DNA of 42,303 nucleotides from Caballeronia calidae (GTDB taxonomy: Bacteria > Pseudomonadota > Gammaproteobacteria > Burkholderiales > Burkholderiaceae): positions 1-42,303 of the forward strand of contig NZ_FCOX02000059.1 in NCBI RefSeq assembly GCF_900044055.2. The letters are read 5' to 3'. The translations under genes were made by a program, and so were the position numbers. Positions 1 through 8,413 of this stretch are shown one piece after another. Each line of letters begins with the position of its first letter. Within the stretch, counting starts at the first letter, position 1. The notes below the pieces were generated by a model. That model ran no database searches. It saw only the letters and a program-made list of their open reading frames with translations, and was not told where the DNA came from.

Positions 1-71
1 TCGCAATCTCTTTAAGGAAAGACACGTCCGTTACGCTGCCTGAGAAAAAAGAGCACTATTTGATGCACCAG

Positions 72-485
72 TCAGTAAGTACCGCAGCGGCAGATATTGC
101 CCGCCATTGCCGCATCGATATCCGAGTCGTCGGGATTGGGGACGGTCGTGAGCAATGCAGCCGCGGACATCACTTGCCCGGACTGGCAATAACCGCACTG
201 CACGACATCGAGTTGACGCCATGCTTCCTGCACTTTCTTGCCCGCGGGTGTGGCTCCGACGCCTTCGATCGTCGTCACTTTGCGATCGCCTACTGCCGCG
301 ATCGGCAAAACACATGAGCGGACCGCGACGCCATCGAGATGAACGGTGCACGCGCCGCATTGCGCAATGCCGCAGCCGAATTTGGTTCCGGTCAGTCCAA
401 CGATGTCGCGCAATACCCAAAGAAGAGGCATGTCGGGCGGCGCTTCGATCGTGTGGTTCTGGCCGTTGATGGAAAGCGTGGTCAT
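72..485 (-). CDS. (2Fe-2S)-binding small subunit of a molybdenum hydroxylase, C-terminally truncated
   Basis: Electron-transfer subunit of a xanthine-dehydrogenase-family (isoquinoline 1-oxidoreductase alpha-like) enzyme, which passes electrons between the molybdopterin subunit and the acceptor. Both [2Fe-2S] sites are visible: the plant-ferredoxin type (C38, C43, C46, C58) and the helical domain pair (CGYC at 97-100 and CRC at 132-134). I chose the ATG at 485 because a GGAG lies about 7 nt upstream and homologues begin with this MTTLSINGQ start; the open frame continues upstream to 674 without family resemblance. The protein stops at 137 residues, directly after CRCGTY. Family members usually continue with an Arg-rich helix for roughly 15 more residues, and none of the three frames downstream encodes one. 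The large subunit would lie left of the window. It may be a 3'-disrupted gene. Family call is firm; intactness is doubtful. Confidence 0.85.
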   Translation of the reverse strand: MTTLSINGQNHTIEAPPDMPLLWVLRDIVGLTGTKFGCGIAQCGACTVHLDGVAVRSCVLPIAAVGDRKVTTIEGVGATPAGKKVQEAWRQLDVVQCGYCQSGQVMSAAALLTTVPNPDDSDIDAAMAGNICRCGTY

Positions 486-800
486 GAGCGGCTCCGGCTT
501 CTGGATGATAGGTGCGGCTATCGCGTGAGACAGTCGGCTTTGAGGATCGGGATTGTATCGCCGCTTTAAAAATCGAGCTTGAATGACGGGTGCTTGCAGA
601 TAGCTTTTTTTATCGCGTTCCAGATTGGTGCGTATTCTTTCGTATTCGATGGATTGCCTAAAGGTCCGGCTCAATGCCTGCTTTGCTATTTCTTTAACAG
701 GAGCGGGCTTCGTGTTGTTGGGGTTGAGCGAAACAGACAGTTAGTTGCATCGAAAATCGATAAGCAAATTGAGCCTTTTATGCGCGTCTATTTGAAGTTA
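486..800. other. Intergenic region between the [2Fe-2S] gene and the LysR gene
   Basis: About 315 bases more AT-rich than the flanking genes. It should carry the promoter of the [2Fe-2S] subunit gene and the 3' untranslated part of the LysR gene. I found no convincing gene, RNA or strong terminator in it. The open frame that crosses it on the plus strand is the antisense shadow of the LysR gene. Confidence 0.5.
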
Positions 801-1667
801 TCAACTGCCGAGCGCCGTTATCGTTTCGTCCAGCAAGGCACGCAAGCGCGCGACGCGCTTCAGGTCTCGGTGATAACCGAGCCATACGTCGCGTCCGGGT
901 GGCGCTTCGCCGAGATCGAAGCGCGCAAGACGTGCATCGGCATCGCCGAGCGGGCATGGCAGGACCGCGAAGCCCGCACCTTGCGCGCACATGTGGGCCT
1001 GCGCGTCGCGATTATTGCTGCCGAAAACGATCTTCGCTCTGGGCAGCATGCGCTTCACCCAAGTCACATCGGGCAATCGATCGAACGCGCTATTCATGCT
1101 GATAAGCGTCTGCCCTTCTCCGTTGCCCGCTTCGGGCGGAACGAGATCGGCGCGGCCATACAACGCGTAATCGATATGCATCAGCTTGCGCTGTATAACG
1201 TCCGGCTCATCGAACGGGACGATGCGAAACACGAGATCGGCCTCGCGCCGCGCGAGGTCATAGCGTCGCGCATCGGTGACGAGCTCGATCGATACTTCCG
1301 GATGCTTCGCGAGAAAGCGCGCGAATACCGGCGTGAGCACATGCACGCCGAACCAGTCCGATGATGAAACGCGCAGCAGCCCGGTCAGCCTGGCGTCCTG
1401 CCCGGCCAATGCGCGCATGAAGCCGAGTGCCTCTTCCTCCATGCGCTCGGCATAGGCAAGCACGGCCGAGCCTTCGTCAGTGAGCACGAAACCGTCGCTC
1501 GTGCGCTGGAACAGCACATGGCCCAGCGCTTCTTCGAGCGCGCGCAGGCGGCGTCCCATCGTCGGCTGCGTCTGGCCGATCATCCTCGCTGCCGCGCCCA
1601 GCGTGCCATGACGTGCGATAGCGAGAAACACGCGCACGTCGCTCCATTCGAGATTCGACCCATTCAT
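801..1667 (-). CDS. LysR-family transcriptional regulator
   Basis: A 288-residue protein of normal LysR length. The N-terminal winged helix-turn-helix occupies roughly residues 8-67 (FLAIARHGTLGAAARMIG, then QPTMGRRLRALEEALG). The rest has the periplasmic-binding-protein-like effector domain, for example GLLRVSSSDWFGVHVL near residues 95-110. It is divergently transcribed from the MDR oxidoreductase starting at 1768, with only 100 bp between the two starts, the classical arrangement for a LysR activator and its target. The effector is unknown. Start at 1667 is the only ATG that gives a complete HTH domain. Confidence 0.93.
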   Translation of the reverse strand: MNGSNLEWSDVRVFLAIARHGTLGAAARMIGQTQPTMGRRLRALEEALGHVLFQRTSDGFVLTDEGSAVLAYAERMEEEALGFMRALAGQDARLTGLLRVSSSDWFGVHVLTPVFARFLAKHPEVSIELVTDARRYDLARREADLVFRIVPFDEPDVIQRKLMHIDYALYGRADLVPPEAGNGEGQTLISMNSAFDRLPDVTWVKRMLPRAKIVFGSNNRDAQAHMCAQGAGFAVLPCPLGDADARLARFDLGEAPPGRDVWLGYHRDLKRVARLRALLDETITALGS

Positions 1668-1701
1668 ATTCGTATGACCGCCGTGCAGAAGTGTCGATTT
1701 A

Positions 1702-1717
1702 CATGCTTGCGTGCATG
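1702..1717. promoter_or_regulatory. Candidate operator between divergent LysR and MDR genes
   Basis: The inverted repeat CATGC-N6-GCATG lies in the 100-bp divergent intergenic region, 35 bp upstream of the LysR start and 51 bp upstream of the MDR start. Position and symmetry fit a LysR recognition site, but the arms are short and the T-N11-A signature is not exact, so this is only a candidate. Confidence 0.35.
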
Positions 1718-1767
1718 GCGGAGTATGAGCGCATCGCTATCGACGTTCAATCTTTTCGGAGCCTTCA

Positions 1768-2796
1768 ATGTCCACCATGCAAGCACTCGTTCTCGATCGT
1801 CACAACGGCCCGCTCGAACTCGTCGAGATCGAGCGTCCCGAGCCCGGGCCGGGAGAAGTCCTCGTGCGTATCGCCGCGAGCGGGCTCAATCCGCTCGACA
1901 CGAAGATTCGCGCGGGCACGGCGGCTCATGCAAAGCATCCGCTGCCGCTCGTGCTCGGCATCGATATGGCCGGTATCGTCGAAGCGGTCGGTGCGGGCGT
2001 CGATACGTTCAGACCCGGCGATGCGGTATATGGCATGACGGGCGGCGTCGGCGGCATTCAGGGTTCGCTCGCGCAATACGCCTCGGTCGATGCCGCGCTG
2101 ATCGCGCACAAGCCCGCGAATCTCTCGATGCGCAGCGCCGCCGCACTGCCGCTCGCGTTCATAACTTCTTATGCGGGCATCGTCGATCGAGCGCATTTGC
2201 AGGCGGGACAAACGGTTCTCGTGCAAGGCGGCGCGGGCGGTGTCGGTCACGTATCGGTGCAACTCGCACGCGCGCTCGGCGCGCATGTATTCGCGACTGC
2301 AAGCGAGCGCGATCATGCCTACATCGAGAGCCTGGGCGCGACGCCGATCGACTATCGAGCGACGAGCGTCGAGCAGTATGTCGACACGCATACGAACGGT
2401 GCGGGCTTCGATCTCGTCGTCGATACGGTGGGCGGCGCTTCGCTCGATGCATCGTTTGCAGCGGTCAGGCACTTCGGTCATGTGGTCAGCGCGCTGGGAT
2501 GGGGCACGCATGCGCTCGCGCCGCTTTCGTTTCGCGAAGCAAGCTATTCCGGCGTGTTCACGTTGTATCCGCTGTTGACGGGCCAGCATCGCGCGCATCA
2601 CGGCGAGATGCTGCGCGAAGCCACGCGGCTCGCGGAAGCAGGCAAACTTGCGCCGCGCGTCGATGCAAGGCGCTTCGATCTGCACAGCGCGGAGCATGCT
2701 TACGAAGCTCTTGCGGACGGCACGGCGCGCGGCAAGATCGTCGTCGATATCGATAACAATAATGACGCGAGCGGCCCTAAGGCTCAGCTAAGATAA
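1768..2796 (+). CDS. Zinc-independent MDR oxidoreductase (NADPH:quinone reductase-like)
   Basis: A 342-residue medium-chain dehydrogenase/reductase. The N-terminal GroES-like domain is followed by the nucleotide-binding motif GGAGGVG at 154-160. The zinc-binding cysteines of alcohol dehydrogenases are absent, placing it in the quinone oxidoreductase/enoyl reductase branch that reduces quinones or conjugated carbonyls with NADPH. A GGAG Shine-Dalgarno lies 6 nt before the ATG. The divergent LysR gene is its probable regulator, suggesting induction by an electrophile or quinone; that is inference from context. The C-terminal tail after IVVDI (Asn- and Asp-rich) looks like a non-conserved extension. 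Confidence 0.9.
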   Translation: MSTMQALVLDRHNGPLELVEIERPEPGPGEVLVRIAASGLNPLDTKIRAGTAAHAKHPLPLVLGIDMAGIVEAVGAGVDTFRPGDAVYGMTGGVGGIQGSLAQYASVDAALIAHKPANLSMRSAAALPLAFITSYAGIVDRAHLQAGQTVLVQGGAGGVGHVSVQLARALGAHVFATASERDHAYIESLGATPIDYRATSVEQYVDTHTNGAGFDLVVDTVGGASLDASFAAVRHFGHVVSALGWGTHALAPLSFREASYSGVFTLYPLLTGQHRAHHGEMLREATRLAEAGKLAPRVDARRFDLHSAEHAYEALADGTARGKIVVDIDNNNDASGPKAQLR

Positions 2797-2860
2797 CTTC
2801 CCGATGCTTCACGGCCTGCCTGGCACTCGCCGCCAGGCCCGTCTCATTGGAGATACGTCC

Positions 2861-3427
2861 ATGCGATACGAACCCGCGTCCGTTTATAACGCGCCTGCCC
2901 GGCTGTTTCACTGGCTCACGGCCCTGCTGTTGCTGCTTCAATATGTACTCGCCTGGACGATGCCGGATGTGCATCGCGATACGAAACCCATCGGTCTGAT
3001 TGCGTGGCATCTGGGCGTCGGCATGGTGATCATCCTGCTCGTGCTGGTGCGGCTTCTCTGGCGCAGCGCCCACGCCGCGCCGCCCGAGCCCGCCACGTTG
3101 CCGCCCGCGTTGCGCGCGCTCGCACGATATACGCATGGACTGCTGTATGTGCTGCTGATTGCGATACCGTTGATGGGCTGGGCCAATGCATCGTCGCGTG
3201 GCTGGCCTGTCACGCTTTTCGGCTTCATTCCGATGCCGCCGCTTTCACCCGCTGGCTCTTCGGTCGGTCATGCGCTCGGCGACTGGCATCGCAACGTCGC
3301 GTGGGTGCTGATCGCGCTTGCCGGCGTGCATATCGCGGGCGCGCTCTTTCATCAGTTCGTGCTGCGCGATGGCACACTCGATCGGATGCTTCCGGCGCAT
3401 CGCAAGCAAGCTGCATCGAAACAATGA
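2861..3427 (+). CDS. Cytochrome b561, di-haem membrane protein
   Basis: Inner-membrane di-haem b cytochrome of the bacterial CybB/YodB type, which in E. coli acts as a superoxide:ubiquinone oxidoreductase. The 188-residue protein has four hydrophobic segments (about 15-34, 44-66, 92-110 and 145-168). Candidate haem ligands sit at H17, H50, H143 and H157, matching the family spacing. I chose ATG 2861 because GGAGAT precedes it by a normal distance; the frame is open from 2804 but the extra 19 residues are hydrophilic and unlike the family. The following ferritin-VIT gene is on the same strand but 109 bp away, so cotranscription is possible but not shown. Confidence 0.92.
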   Translation: MRYEPASVYNAPARLFHWLTALLLLLQYVLAWTMPDVHRDTKPIGLIAWHLGVGMVIILLVLVRLLWRSAHAAPPEPATLPPALRALARYTHGLLYVLLIAIPLMGWANASSRGWPVTLFGFIPMPPLSPAGSSVGHALGDWHRNVAWVLIALAGVHIAGALFHQFVLRDGTLDRMLPAHRKQAASKQ

Positions 3428-3536
3428 CGAGACGCGATTCCATTCTCAGTCATCGCGTTTCTTAGGGGTATTCGCGTCGTTATATACGCTTCGTCTTTAC
3501 TCTTGAATCAATGAGACGAACGAAAATGGTGACGAC

Positions 3537-4661
3537 ATGGCGTCGCAAACCGAGCTCAAGCGCTTCACCTCCAATCTCGCCGATGAACTCGACAGCGCGG
3601 CGCTCTACGACACGCTCGCGCAAGCCGAGAAACAGGACGACAAGCGGCGCGTGTATGCGGAACTGGCCGAGGCCGAACGTCGTCACGCCGACATATGGGC
3701 CGCGAAACTGCGCGCGAACGGCGTGTCCGTGCGAACGCATCGCATCGGTGCGAAGACGCGCATCATGCGCACGCTCGCGCGAGCATTCGGACCGGACTTC
3801 GTGTTGCGCTCCGTCGCCGCGAACGAAATGGCGGACCGCGACAAATACGCCGGGCAACCCGATGCGGCGCAGATGTCGGCGGAAGAACGGCATCACGCGG
3901 ATATCGTGCAGGAAGTGGCCAATCGCAGCAAAGGGCTGAGCAAGGGCGGCGCGATTGCGGCGGCGGAGTCGTGGCATCGCGGCGTGGCATCGGGCAACGA
4001 CTTGCGGGCCGCCGTGCTCGGCGCGAACGATGGCCTCGTGTCGAATTTTTGCCTCATCATGGGCGTGGCGGGCGCGGGCAGCGACAGTAGGACCGTGCTT
4101 CTCACCGCATTCGCCGGACTCATCGCGGGCGCGGCGTCGATGGCGCTCGGCGAGTGGCTCTCCGTCACCAATGCGCGCGAACTCGCGCGCACGCAAATCG
4201 CGAAGGAAAAAGACGAGCTGGATCACATGCCCGATGCGGAGCGTCACGAACTCGCGCTCATCTATCAGGCGAAGGGTATCGATGCCGCGGAAGCGCGGCG
4301 CGTCGCTGCTCAGATCATGCGCGACAAGGACAAGGCGCTCGACACGCTCACGCGCGAAGAACTCGGTCTCGATCCGCGCGAGCTGGGCGGCAATCCATGG
4401 ACTGCCGCGCTCGCATCGTTCACGTTGTTCGCCGTGGGCGCGATCATTCCCGCCATCGCGTTTCTGTGGGCGAGCGGCGTGGAAGGCATCGTGCAGTGCA
4501 TCGTGCTGAGCGGCCTCGGGCTCGCGGGTATCGGCGTGTTCACGTCGCTGTTCAATGGACGCGGCGCGCTGTTTTCTTCCGTGCGGCAAGTGTTGATCGG
4601 AATGATCGCGGCGGGCTGCACGTATGGAATCGGCAAGCTGTTGGGCGTATCGCTTTCGTGA
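3537..4661 (+). CDS. mbfA: Membrane-bound ferritin MbfA (ferritin-like domain fused to VIT1/CCC1 transporter)
   Basis: A 374-residue fusion. Residues about 5-145 form a rubrerythrin/ferritin-like diiron domain with metal-ligand motifs such as LDSAALYDTLAQAEK and LAEAERRHADIW. Residues about 155-374 form a VIT1/CCC1 membrane domain with hydrophobic segments beginning LLTAFAGLIAG, AALASFTLFAVG, VQCIVLSGLGLAG and VLIGMIAAG. In Bradyrhizobium and Agrobacterium, MbfA exports iron across the inner membrane and protects from iron and peroxide stress, usually under Irr control; I saw no clear iron box upstream here. The ATG at 3537 is preceded by GGTGACGAC. Its neighbour cytochrome b561 is also redox-related. 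Confidence 0.9.
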   Translation: MASQTELKRFTSNLADELDSAALYDTLAQAEKQDDKRRVYAELAEAERRHADIWAAKLRANGVSVRTHRIGAKTRIMRTLARAFGPDFVLRSVAANEMADRDKYAGQPDAAQMSAEERHHADIVQEVANRSKGLSKGGAIAAAESWHRGVASGNDLRAAVLGANDGLVSNFCLIMGVAGAGSDSRTVLLTAFAGLIAGAASMALGEWLSVTNARELARTQIAKEKDELDHMPDAERHELALIYQAKGIDAAEARRVAAQIMRDKDKALDTLTREELGLDPRELGGNPWTAALASFTLFAVGAIIPAIAFLWASGVEGIVQCIVLSGLGLAGIGVFTSLFNGRGALFSSVRQVLIGMIAAGCTYGIGKLLGVSLS

Positions 4662-4745
4662 GCACGATGCATCGGCTTCGGGATCAGCGGATCATTTCCC
4701 GGTTCGCGTAGAACAGGCGTCTCAGCGAGATCACGCTCGAACGCA

Positions 4746-4774
4746 CGCACGGGCTGATCGGGTGTTCCCGTGCG
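4746..4774. terminator. Candidate hairpin between convergent mbfA and sirtuin genes
   Basis: CGCACGGG and CCCGTGCG form a perfect 8-bp GC-rich stem with a 13-nt loop just before the end of the minus-strand sirtuin gene. No run of T follows on either strand, so it could be a weak terminator or an ordinary GC-rich hairpin. Confidence 0.25.
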
Positions 4775-4781
4775 CGCGCGG

Positions 4782-5510
4782 CTAATCCATCAGAACCGAG
4801 ATCTGCTCCTCCAGACGCGGCAGTCCTATCGTTGCGGGCTGCGCCTGCACGACGCCGAACATCTCGCGCCGGCTGGGTGACGGGTCGACGAGAAAGTTAT
4901 TCGGATTTTCGTTTTGCCGGTCCCAAGGGAGCATAGCTTCGGGCGGCACGACCTCGAAGGCGCTCCCGATGGCGAGAAACACGTCGTGCGCGCGCATCTC
5001 CACCCGGATCCGATGGAGATGGTTATAGGCAGGCGCCGCTTCTCCAAAGAAGACGACGCCTGGCTTGACGCCCTCGTGGTTGCCGCAAATCGGGCAGGCG
5101 GTTGCGGGGTCGAAGTACAACCCTTCCTTCGGAAACGCGAGATCACACGCCGTGCACAGCAACGAGTTCAGGTCGCCGTGCAGATGAATGACGGAAGTCG
5201 CGCCAGCCTTTTCGAGCAGGTCATCGACGTTCTGAGTCAGCAGCTGGACGCGTTCTGCTCCCCACCTGTTTTGCCATTTGGCGAGCAGTTGGTGTGCGGC
5301 ATTGGGTTGCGCGTCATGCTTCTCACGGATGCGGTCATTGTAGAAGTCGAAGACGGCTGGGCGATTTTGCCGCCACGTCCGGATGTTGCAAACCTCTTCG
5401 ACGCTGTTTCGAGTCCAGATGCCGTCCCCTGTACGGAACGTCGATAGCCCGCTTTCGGCGGATAGTCCCGCGCCGGAAAAGACATATAGCCTGGATGCGT
5501 TGTTATCCAT
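4782..5510 (-). CDS. SIR2-family NAD-dependent protein deacylase (sirtuin)
   Basis: A 242-residue sirtuin that would remove acyl groups from lysine using NAD. Motifs in order: GAGLSAESG at 13-21 (NAD binding), TQNVD at 92-96, the catalytic histidine H111 in HLHGD, and a zinc site with two Cys-x2-Cys pairs (C119/C122 and C139/C142). All elements needed for catalysis are present. I chose ATG 5510 because the frame upstream, open to 5849, is low-complexity and antisense to the next gene, whereas the NAD-binding fold starts right after this Met; the upstream GAGAAA can serve as ribosome site. It is convergent with mbfA and stands alone. Confidence 0.9.
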   Translation of the reverse strand: MDNNASRLYVFSGAGLSAESGLSTFRTGDGIWTRNSVEEVCNIRTWRQNRPAVFDFYNDRIREKHDAQPNAAHQLLAKWQNRWGAERVQLLTQNVDDLLEKAGATSVIHLHGDLNSLLCTACDLAFPKEGLYFDPATACPICGNHEGVKPGVVFFGEAAPAYNHLHRIRVEMRAHDVFLAIGSAFEVVPPEAMLPWDRQNENPNNFLVDPSPSRREMFGVVQAQPATIGLPRLEEQISVLMD

Positions 5511-5595
5511 TTTCTCGATGTAATTGACCTGAGCGCGGAGTGCCGCGCGAGGTTCACCATTATGCGTCAGCCCTCGCGCTTTGCGGCGCATAGCT

Positions 5596-5979
5596 TCAGC
5601 CATGCGCGGCCGTATCGAAGAATTCGAGCCAGCGGGTAATCTTATCGTCCTCGACCGTGAAGATATGCACCCATTCCGATTCGAATCGCTTTTTCGTCTC
5701 CTTGATGACAACTTCGACGAAGCCAACGACGACGATCTTATTGCCTGCATCGATGTATTCACGAGGTTCGAACTGTACGATTTCTTCCGCCGCGAGGAGG
5801 TCCTCGAGGTAACACCCAACCTCTTCGCACGTTCGACAGGTCGTCGCATACGGCAGACTCGACGGTCCTGCGACGACTCGCCAGTCGACTTCGTCCGAAA
5901 CGAGCTTCATCACGCCGGCGACATCGCCCCGGCGAAAAGCGGAATACACTTCGTTGACCACGTTCATCGCGTTGGGCAT
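5596..5979 (-). CDS. SnoaL/NTF2-like protein
   Basis: A 127-residue cone-shaped alpha+beta barrel protein of the nuclear-transport-factor-2-like superfamily, judged from the start VVNEVYSAFRRGDVAGVM, the central FEPREYIDAGNKIVVVG strand pair and the C-terminal WVHIFTVEDDKITRWLEFFD. Such proteins include ketosteroid isomerase-like enzymes and many of unknown role, and the sequence does not decide which. The start is fixed by a perfect GGAGG at about 6-7 nt before ATG 5979. An 85-bp gap separates it from the sirtuin gene on the same strand, so the two may be cotranscribed. Confidence 0.85.
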   Translation of the reverse strand: MPNAMNVVNEVYSAFRRGDVAGVMKLVSDEVDWRVVAGPSSLPYATTCRTCEEVGCYLEDLLAAEEIVQFEPREYIDAGNKIVVVGFVEVVIKETKKRFESEWVHIFTVEDDKITRWLEFFDTAAHG

Positions 5980-6152
5980 CGCTGACCTCCGGGTGAGCAT
6001 TACCGGGCTGGAGCGAGGCGATCCGACAGTGATCTGCCGGCGCGCCGCTCCTCGAAAGCATAGGAAGTGCCGCACCGCGATTCACGCTGCAGTGCGATGC
6101 CTTCCATAGTCCGCGAGATCCGCGCGCTCATCAGTCTATTTGCTTTTCCGGC

Positions 6153-6938
6153 TCACCCCTTGCCGAGCGGTGGCCGCGTGGGAAATCCGGCCATATTGCT
6201 CAACTGGGCCAGTTCATTGGCGGCCTCGCGCAGAAGCACCGAGTACGTGTGTATCTTCTCTGCCGTCAGCCGCACGCGCGGTCCGGCCAGGCTGATCACG
6301 CCGACGCAGCGCGAACCGCTCACCACGGGCACCGCCACCGCCGACATGCGCGGAGCAAACACCTCGTCGATCATGGCATAGCCGCGTACGCGCGCAGCAT
6401 GCAGGAAGCCGAGCAGGGCTTTCAAGGTCGTCGGCGCACCGGGTCCGAATTCATTCGGCTGTCCGAAGCCCTGCTTCAAGACCAGCGCGGCGGCCTGTTC
6501 GTCGGTCATCGTCATGAGCCATGCATGTCCGGTCGAGGTGCAGGAAAGCCGTGCTGCCTGACCCATGTCGGGATCGTAGCGAAAGCCGGTGCGCTGCCCG
6601 TCCGCTTTGCCCACCCAGATGATCGCGTCGCCGTCCACCAGCGACAGCCGCGCCAGTTCGCCGGTCTGCGCCGCGACGCGTTCGATGATCGGCTGGGCGA
6701 TATCCGCGATGCCGGTCAGGCTCAGGAATTCCAGCCCGTTCGACGTCATGCGCATGGTGAGGATGTAGCGGCTGTGATCGACCAGCTGCCTGACATAGCC
6801 GCTTTCGACAAGCTCGGCGAGCAGGCGGTGGCATGTGCTGCGCGGCAAGCCCAGAGCGTCGGCGATGGCCAGGAGGCCCGCGCCTTCGCCTTGCGACGCG
6901 AGGAAATCCAGAACTCTCAACCCGTTTTTGAGCGACAT
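6153..6938 (-). CDS. IclR-family transcriptional regulator
   Basis: A 261-residue IclR regulator. The winged HTH covers about residues 1-65 (VLDFLASQGEGAGLLAIADALG, then PRSTCHRLLAELVESGYV). The effector-binding GAF-like domain follows, including SCTSTGHAWL and a C-terminal GVISLAGPRVRL. The ATG at 6938 follows GGCGGGAC, and the residues upstream in the open frame to 7091 do not fit the family. It is divergent from the MHS transporter and the dehydroquinase-like gene, its likely targets. IclR members commonly control aromatic, quinate/shikimate and protocatechuate catabolism. Confidence 0.92.
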   Translation of the reverse strand: MSLKNGLRVLDFLASQGEGAGLLAIADALGLPRSTCHRLLAELVESGYVRQLVDHSRYILTMRMTSNGLEFLSLTGIADIAQPIIERVAAQTGELARLSLVDGDAIIWVGKADGQRTGFRYDPDMGQAARLSCTSTGHAWLMTMTDEQAAALVLKQGFGQPNEFGPGAPTTLKALLGFLHAARVRGYAMIDEVFAPRMSAVAVPVVSGSRCVGVISLAGPRVRLTAEKIHTYSVLLREAANELAQLSNMAGFPTRPPLGKG

Positions 6939-6968
6939 GTCCCGCCGATTTTCGTGATATGAAATGCA

Positions 6969-6983
6969 GTTCCGGTGCGGAAC
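6969..6983. promoter_or_regulatory. Candidate IclR operator
   Basis: Perfect inverted repeat GTTCCG-GTG-CGGAAC, 15 bp long, 31 bp upstream of the IclR start in the 127-bp divergent region. Length and symmetry resemble IclR-family sites. Its place close to the regulator gene suggests autoregulation together with control of the divergent transporter. Confidence 0.5.
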
Positions 6984-7015
6984 GCGCCTCCCTCGCAGCG
7001 CAAACAATAGCACTT

Positions 7016-7035
7016 GTTCGTGGCCAGACACGAAC
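7016..7035. promoter_or_regulatory. Second inverted repeat in the IclR/MHS divergent promoter
   Basis: GTTCGTG-N6-CACGAAC, perfect 7-bp arms, 30 bp upstream of the transporter start. It is different in sequence from the repeat at 6969-6983 apart from the GTTC/GAAC ends, so it may be a second IclR site of another geometry or a site for another factor. Confidence 0.4.
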
Positions 7036-7065
7036 GCTTCACCATACCAACATTGGGGAGACACC

Positions 7066-8409
7066 ATGTCAGTGCTTGCTGACTCAGACATCGCCGCGGG
7101 CGAACAAACCGCACAGACTCACTTGATGGCGCGTCGCGCGGTGGCGGGCGCCACCGTCGGCACGGCGCTCGAATGGTTCGACTTTGCGTTGTACGGCGTG
7201 GTCGCAGCCACGATCTTTCCCAAGCTGTTCTTCCCGTCGCTCGATCCGACCGCGTCGCTGCTCGCATCGCTCGCGAGCTTCTGGGCCGGGCTGGCCGCGC
7301 GTCCGCTCGGCGCGGTGATCTGCGGCATGCTCGGCGATCGCTGGGGACGCCGCAACCTGATGCTGATCACGGTCTCGGTCATGGGCGCGTCGTCGTTCCT
7401 GATGGGGCTGCTGCCCACTTACCAGCAAGTTGGCATCCTCGCGCCCGCCTTGCTGGTCTCGCTGCGTATCGTTCAGGGTTTCGCGCTCGGCGGGGAATCG
7501 ACGGGTGCGCAACTGATGGCGGTGGAACACGCGTCCGCAGCAAAGCGCGGGCTGTACTCGGGGCTGCTCGGCATTTGCTCGCCGCTCAGCCAGATCCTTG
7601 CCAATTTCGCGCTCTTTACGCTGTCCGGTCTGCTTTCGGCGGAAGACTTCGAATCGTACGGATGGAGAATCCCGTTCCTTGCGAGCTTCGTGCTGGTGCT
7701 GCTGGGTATCTATATCCGCATGAAGGTCAGCGAGACGCCGGCTTTCGAGGCGCTCAGGAAGAAAGGCGAAGGCGCGCGCGCCGCCAATCCGCTCGGCATC
7801 GTCTTCAGATTCCACTGGCGCACCGCACTGCGGTTGACGCTGTTCTTCTGCGGCCCGGCGGCGCTCTTCTACCTGATCGTGGTCTTCTCGCTCAGCTATC
7901 TGACGAAGAACCTCGGCGTACCCAAACAGACCGGCTTCATGCTCCTGATGGTCGCCAATGTCTGCGCCATCGTGGGCGCGCTGGCGGGCGGCTATCTCAG
8001 CGACCGGATCGGGCGTAAAGGCGCGCTGATGATCGGCTCGTTCTGCACGCTGGTCTGCTGCCTGATCTACTTTCCGGTCCTCAACCAGCACTCGGTCGCC
8101 ATGACGATGGCCGTGATGGGCGCCTTCCTCGGCTTCACCCAGTTCCAGAGCGGCATCCAGCCGGTGTGGTTCGCCGAGTCCTTTCCGACCGAAGCGCGCT
8201 ACACGGGGTCCGCACTGTCGTACTCGGGAGCCAATCTGCTCACCGGCGGGCCGATGCCGATCGTCGCCGTGGCGCTGCTCAACGCCTTTCACGGTTCGCC
8301 GTGGGCCATCGTCGCGGTCTGCGGCTCGCTGAACCTGCTCTCCTTCCTCATGATCGCGACGTCCCGGGAAACCAGAGGCACGTCCCTCGAACGTAGCGCT
8401 ACACACTGA
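7066..8409 (+). CDS. MFS transporter, metabolite:H+ symporter (MHS) family
   Basis: A 447-residue, 12-segment inner-membrane proton symporter of the family that contains ShiA (shikimate), KgtP and ProP. Diagnostic features are the first-helix motif GTALEWFDFALYG near residue 28, the loop 2-3 motif GDRWGRRN, and the later repeat of it, SDRIGRKG. The ATG at 7066 is set by GGGGAG at 7055-7060; the open frame upstream is not transporter-like. It is followed 4 bp later by a dehydroquinase-like gene, so the two form an operon. With the divergent IclR gene this points to uptake of shikimate, quinate or a related cyclic acid; the substrate itself is inference. Confidence 0.92.
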   Translation: MSVLADSDIAAGEQTAQTHLMARRAVAGATVGTALEWFDFALYGVVAATIFPKLFFPSLDPTASLLASLASFWAGLAARPLGAVICGMLGDRWGRRNLMLITVSVMGASSFLMGLLPTYQQVGILAPALLVSLRIVQGFALGGESTGAQLMAVEHASAAKRGLYSGLLGICSPLSQILANFALFTLSGLLSAEDFESYGWRIPFLASFVLVLLGIYIRMKVSETPAFEALRKKGEGARAANPLGIVFRFHWRTALRLTLFFCGPAALFYLIVVFSLSYLTKNLGVPKQTGFMLLMVANVCAIVGALAGGYLSDRIGRKGALMIGSFCTLVCCLIYFPVLNQHSVAMTMAVMGAFLGFTQFQSGIQPVWFAESFPTEARYTGSALSYSGANLLTGGPMPIVAVALLNAFHGSPWAIVAVCGSLNLLSFLMIATSRETRGTSLERSATH

Positions 8410-8413
8410 AACC

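Noticed and set aside
579..1364. 261-codon open frame on the plus strand
   Set aside because: Mostly antisense to the LysR gene, which has clear domain motifs; no ribosome site or family match was seen.
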